64,000 bases of DNA, from positions 23,027,620 through 23,091,619 of the forward strand of contig JARWIR010000021.1 of assembly GCA_029959085.1 (NCBI GenBank), in the 5' to 3' direction. Every line of letters begins with the position of its first letter. The first letter of the stretch is position 1. This document shows, one piece after another, positions 59,328 through 64,000 of this stretch. Source of the stretch: Nemophila menziesii (taxonomy: Eukaryota > Streptophyta > Magnoliopsida > Boraginales > Hydrophyllaceae). A program made the translations under genes and the position numbers. The notes beneath the pieces are model-generated. The model saw nothing but the letters and a program-made list of their open reading frames with translations. It did no database searches and was not told where the DNA came from.

Positions 59328-59879
59328 ACCCCAAACTAAAGCTCTAGACGAGTGTCAAACCACAGCGTAACAAGCGCGGGTCATATGGTAAATTCCTAAA
59401 TACTAAGGGGTAAAGCTTGTAACATGGCTTAAAAAGGTTTAGAAAGGCATAGAGGGGAGGTGAGACGTATAATATAATTAATCAATAATAGATAGCAAGC
59501 TAAAATCTTTTAAGCATAAAAAAGACTCGTTCATAAATCTACTATCTACTATCATTAATTCACAAAGATTTAGATTAAAAGATACATTCAGTCAATTCTA
59601 CATTAACTTACACATTTATTGAAAATAGATTAAAAGCACATAAAGTGGGGAGGGGACAACATATCCCCGACCTACAACTCAAAGGTAAGCCATGAAAGCT
59701 GTGACTCCAAAAGACTTAAAAGAGGTAAATATTACTAATATACACTAACACAAATAAAAGCAATTCTAGAGTAGGGTTAGAGGGTGGTACGTGGCCGTGG
59801 CACACCTTATCGAACTCTTGATCATAAGAGGTTTCAATGATTTCTATTCCGACAAAGTTTTGGATTCGTCTGACATCAT

Positions 59880-60650
59880 GAATGATGCTTAATTGCCCTC
59901 TACTCCAAGAATCTGAATTAGGGCTTTCTAAACTCCTATAAATACACCCTTTAACTATTGTAAACATGTCTTTTCTCAGTTCTAAACCTTAGTCCAATCC
60001 TTAGTCATTCAAGAGAAGCAAGTTGACAATATGTATCTTTCTTTTAGTTTATTTCTTTCTAGTATGAACTAATTTTCCCATAGCTTGGGTTTTGCATATG
60101 TATAATCTATGGATTATATTTTCTTATATCTATGTTTCTTTGGGAGAACTAATTTAAATTGTTTCTAGCTGCTTAACCATATATTTGTTTTATCTGCTTT
60201 GATTTATTGTCTGTCTTAAAGCTGATCAGTTTAGGGTTGTGCTAATAGTAGTTAGATGGTCACCGGAAAGGGTGTCTAATTATTGAAACATCACATAAAC
60301 GTCTAGTGTGCGGTAGTGATTCGGAAGGGCTTGCTTAACTAGATAGTCATTGGTGTTTGATTTAATCACCGATCATCATTAGAAGGCCAGTCTCATCTAA
60401 GAACCTAGTGGCCTAGGATCACCTTAGTTAAGTCCCCTCGTGATTGTGAGGTCGCCACCTAGTCTACCCAGAAGGGGGTAGGGAGGAATTTAGAATCCTG
60501 ACTACTTATTTAAGAGTTATTATCACCATTATTAACTAGTAGAAGAAATAGAAGGATCAGTGCATACGAGCAAAACCTGAGCTATATTTTCTCATCTTAT
60601 TCTTACATCTTTTATTTACTTGTCTTCAATTTATTTAGTTTATTTACTTG
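59880..60650 (+). repeat. LTR fragment of the E1/E2 group, plus orientation
   Basis: It carries CTCCTATAAATACACCC, the TTGCTAACTAGATAGTC core and the TTGTGAGGTCGCCACC phrase of E2 LTRs, but neither LTR end. It is probably inserted or recombined into F. Confidence 0.7.
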
Positions 60651-60793
60651 TCTCTATAAATAGCAATTAGTCAAAAACTAGAAGTAAATGTACAATATTA
60701 CAAATAATAGGGAAAAATCCCTCACTTAGGACCAATAAACTTATAAAAAAATGTATTTAATATAGATTTATGTGTCACAAAAAGAGAGACATA
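60651..60793 (-). repeat. Remnant of the 5' LTR of F
   Basis: It aligns to 57775-57913, including TATTACAAATAA and TGTCACAAAAAGAGAGAC. Confidence 0.7.
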
Positions 60794-62128
60794 AAAAATT
60801 CAAACCCAAGTCAAGGCGTTAAATGACCAAAAGAAACTTTTGGAAAGAAGAGCGTTTACCGGCAAACTTTGGAAATCAACAAAATTATGAGAGAGCCATT
60901 TGGTATCATGGTAGTAGTTGAAGCCATGATCATGTGGGAGTTTAACGCTTTGTGATTTTAAGTTAAGATGAAGAAGTTATTAAAGTTGCAACTACCATGA
61001 TTCGAACTAGTCCACTCCTTCCCTAAAACAATTTTGGGCTGATTTGGGCTGATTTGGGCTATTTAAAGGATCCCACAACACCAAAAACATTTTGAAATAT
61101 ATATATAAATAAGTTTTTATCATTAGGATAGAGTCTTTAGGCAATATTACATCATTAGAAGATCCAGAGAGAAGAGGAGAACGTTTGGGAGAAGAAGATA
61201 GAAGTTGGAGCCCTATCGCACCACTTATACACCATTCCACCTTTATCATTAGAGTAATTTATATTCTTTTCTTGTCTTAGACATGATTATGAATCCTTTA
61301 CTCTTTAATTTTATTGCTATAATTACGAACTAATTTCCCATTAGCTTAAGTTGCTCAATTGTATGAGCTTTGAATAACGATTGATTGTTTATAATGCTAT
61401 TTGGAATATTTATTTTTAAAAATGAAATAATTACTGGGTAATTAAATTCCCTTGCATATGAGTTTATCTTATGAGTTGTTTATATCCTTATCAAATATGT
61501 AAAACCTTTTAGTACCCTAGACTACCACCCTAGAAGGGGGGGGGGGGGTAGAGAATGTAAATAATTCATATTAGTCCAGTGTGAGTTAGTGGTCCTGATG
61601 GGCTTGACTAGCCATATAATCATATAGTGTAATTAATTTAGCACTGATCATTACGTAGAATTACCTCGATAGAGTACTCTAGTAATTGTTAGGAAGCCTT
61701 TTAAGCTACCCTAACAGGATTTAGAAAGAAGTTAGAATCCAAATTAATGAGAATTACCCAAATTTTTCCCTCGTAACTAGAATCAATCATTGTCACGATA
61801 AGGGATTACTTGTAACTCGAGCTAAAATCTTATACCCATCTCTCTTTGTTATTCTAATTGCTTTAGTAGTTTAATTATTAATTATTTTACTTTTATTTCA
61901 CTTTAGTCCTTAATCATAAAACCAAAAATTATATCTTTTGATATCCATCTTTTAGTAGTAGCATTTAAATCCATCTACATTGCCTAAATACGAGTTTAAG
62001 ATTAACAAACATAGTCACTGTGGAGACTATAACTCTTAATACTTACTTTTATACTTGTCAAAGATCTATACACTTGGGTTTATTTTGCTCTCTAGGGGTG
62101 TCGATTTGTTAGGTTATATTATCACACC
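60794..62128 (+). repeat. LTR fragment of a related gypsy family, plus orientation
   Basis: It shows the LTR layout (TATAAATAAG leader near 61100, GGCTTGACTAG and CCCTAACAGG phrases, end TTATCACACCTCCAAAGACGACACA). The start is not preserved. It contains a run of 13 G at 61536-61548. No PBS follows, so it is a solo or truncated LTR. Confidence 0.55.
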
Positions 62129-63280
62129 TCCAAAGACGACACATTCCAAAAGTATTCACTAGCAAAACTATCAAACAGTGAAGTGGGATGAGCCCTTATA
62201 TAAGTAGCAGAAAGTGATTTGGCTCCCCAAGATAGTCGGCGATCATCTATACGCCAAACAGCATGCTCCACGTGGGATCAAAATGCGGAAAAACTATAAT
62301 GCAACACGTGTTAAGTTTGAATGGAAAGGAGAATTAAAAATTGCATGTTCCTAAAAGGCTGGCTTGTATTTTGCAAATAACTGAGTCCAAAATGATTCTT
62401 ACAATGGGCCATTCATAATATTGGCCGATGAGAATAGTAAACCATAACATTATAAAGGGGCAAAATGAAAAGGAAGGGCTAGTCTGAAAGAAGTATGGTC
62501 CAAGTGAAACTGTATATGCCAAAGCCTCAAAGGCTAATAATTTTTTTTAATTTTTTTTTTCAAGGCTTACCTTGAAAACAATATATCAGATTAAACCTAC
62601 AGTTATTGGCCGAATAATACATAAATTATAAAGAGAAGTCACAAGTCAAATGAGAGAATAAGAAATACACACATATATATTAATTCACAATAAATGGAGT
62701 ACAATTGTATCTTTAAGTGAATAAAAACTACTATCCGTTACAAAAGGTGATCTACACGAGAGGTAGAGAAAGGTTGAAGAGGCTAAAAAATTCATGGGTC
62801 GAGGAGAAATTAGAGCTTCACCAAGCTATAGAAGAAACTTATCATGGTAACAACACTACTATATCGAGTCGCTAACCATGGAGTAAAAAAAAGGAGAAGC
62901 TACTCAGTAATAAATATTGCCTCTAGATATTATCTGAACTTGATATATTCATTGAAACAAGTAGTTGTTCTCAAAATCTAGATCATCGGGGACAAGTAAA
63001 ACTTGCTCGCTGATCAAATTCACAAAGTAGGGATATCAGGATTGTATGTTCCAAATGTGCATGCGCTACAAAACTCTTCCTCCCTTCATGAGCAGGTTCC
63101 GAGAGTTGATGCACTTCCTTAATAGACTTATCTTACACCCGATATTGGCAATGGTGCTATCCTGGGGTGAATATCATTTGGACACCTCCTTGCTCGACTT
63201 TGGACCATAGTAGATCATTTGTCAACATGATCTACCACTGTCCAAGAACGCATGACCTCTAGCTTCGTGCCTTTCGTCCC
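62129..63280. other. Unrecognised sequence
   Basis: No clear gene, LTR or TIR. The small ORF at 62334-62522 (minus) and the others here lack any motif. The sequence continues into the Tat-like repeat and may be part of it. Confidence 0.4.
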
Positions 63281-64000
63281 GAATTTTCCTTATCATGGTT
63301 GAATATTTTATCCTACTCGAGGAGAAGTGACTTGGTTCTATATCTCCCTTAAGTAGATAGAAGGAATTATCAAACATGAGCAACCTAATGAAAATAAAGA
63401 AAAAAGACCAGTTTGGATATCATTGAACGAAAAATCAAAGAGTTAAAAGTGTTTACCAATGAAATGGAGTGGCTCAACAGGTAAACTGCATGGGCACCAT
63501 CTTACGATCAAGTAATTTCGACAGAAGGAGAAGGAAATAAGTTTTTTTAAGTGGGACCTGAAGGGGAACATGTTTCAAAGGAATTGCAACACCACGAGTC
63601 CTAGATGGCAAAGAAGGCGAAGGGGATCTCCTTCTCTTAGCCTGAAAGATGGAGGGTTCACATTACTCATTTTTCCCTCAAGAAAAACTTTCCTTGGCCT
63701 AAAGAATAAGTGTTCATTGAACATTCTAACATTTTTAGTATAAAGACGGTCCAAAGGAATTTGGAGAAAGCACACAGTGAAAACAGGTTGGAATTTTCAC
63801 AATATTTATAGATAAAAAGTGAACTTTCCAAAGTAAATAATAACAAAAATTTCATAATTAGTCACAACTTACGAGTTACTATAGAGTGAATAAGAAATAA
63901 TAATGATAGAGGGGACAATAGAGTAAGGCCAATTGTCACGAAGAGAATCAAGGATAATAGAAAAATTAGGATCATCAACATTAGTCTTTATCAACATCAT
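63281..64000 (+). repeat. Dispersed Tat-like repeat (copy B), uninterrupted, runs off the window
   Basis: 63280-63500 matches 5530-5746 and 63915-64000 matches 13940-14005, so this copy shows the state before E2 inserted. A coding-like frame near 63400-63480 reads DIIERKIKELKVFTNEMEW-LNR and ends at GTAAAC. The minus-strand ORFs at 63575-63855 are not supported. Confidence 0.65.

Larger units (their letters stand above)
56385..60793 (-). mobile_element. F: rearranged Athila-related LTR element
   Basis: The 3' LTR is 56385-57913, followed by PPT and a 3' interior with conserved block and stem-loop to about 59780. A MITE sits in the interior. A fragment of an oppositely oriented LTR (59880-60650) then replaces most of the element, and only the first 140 bp of its 5' LTR remain (60651-60793). 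Flanks AAAAG and AAAAA fit a decayed target duplication. No coding region remains. Confidence 0.68.

Overview
The window looks like heterochromatic or intergenic DNA of a eudicot plant. It is AT-rich and packed with nested transposons: Athila-type Ty3/gypsy LTR elements primed by tRNA-Asp, a Ty1/copia element primed by initiator tRNA-Met, a PIF/Harbinger transposon, a tRNA-derived SINE and MITEs. Host sequence appears only as fragments. The species cannot be told from the sequence. I saw no tRNA or rRNA gene and no intact host gene. Nearly every coding region is broken by stops or frameshifts.

Layout. 1-5430: minus-strand gag-protease LTR element (E1; its 3' LTR lies beyond the window edge). 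5431-5746 and 13931-15060: an older Tat-like repeat split by plus-strand element E2 (5747-13930). E2 itself carries a solo LTR (8465-10283), which carries a MITE (9532-9761). 15061-18807: AT-rich spacer with a CCTAGGCG-rich inverted-repeat element, a long AC/AT microsatellite and a coding relic. 18808-26453: complete, young LTR element C with a perfect 5-bp target duplication and no gag capsid or pol. 26752-34905: a solo LTR (E) split by gag element D (27356-33934), which is itself split by a solo LTR of the C family (30335-31923). 34968-40192: a PIF/Harbinger transposon with TAA target duplications, two convergent genes and a SINE inside. 41073-44995: a 3'-truncated copia element. 45560-47880: captured host-gene fragments (a NIN-like protein exon, an RNase H domain, a TsaD/GCP1-like piece), two of them between oppositely oriented minisatellite arrays. 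48470-53966: a multi-exon, decayed Ulp1-type (C48) cysteine protease gene whose non-coding parts carry clusters of the palindrome CTACAAATTTGTAG. 53990-62128: remains of several LTR elements, a Tat-type pol relic, a 68-bp tandem repeat and a MITE with 10-bp target duplications. 62129-64000: unrecognised sequence ending in a second copy of the Tat-like repeat.

How the parts work together. The gypsy elements form a set of largely non-autonomous relatives: none of those seen here encodes reverse transcriptase, so they would depend on an enzyme supplied elsewhere. They share cis-sequences more faithfully than proteins: a tRNA-Asp primer site, a near-constant 46-bp inverted repeat at the 5' tip of the LTR, a stem-loop followed by a block of about 350 nt upstream of the 3' LTR, and a GGG/CCC hairpin just after the ORF. 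These shared RNA/DNA signals are the best candidate here for an under-described system, namely signals for mobilisation in trans. That function is inference; the sequence sharing is seen directly.
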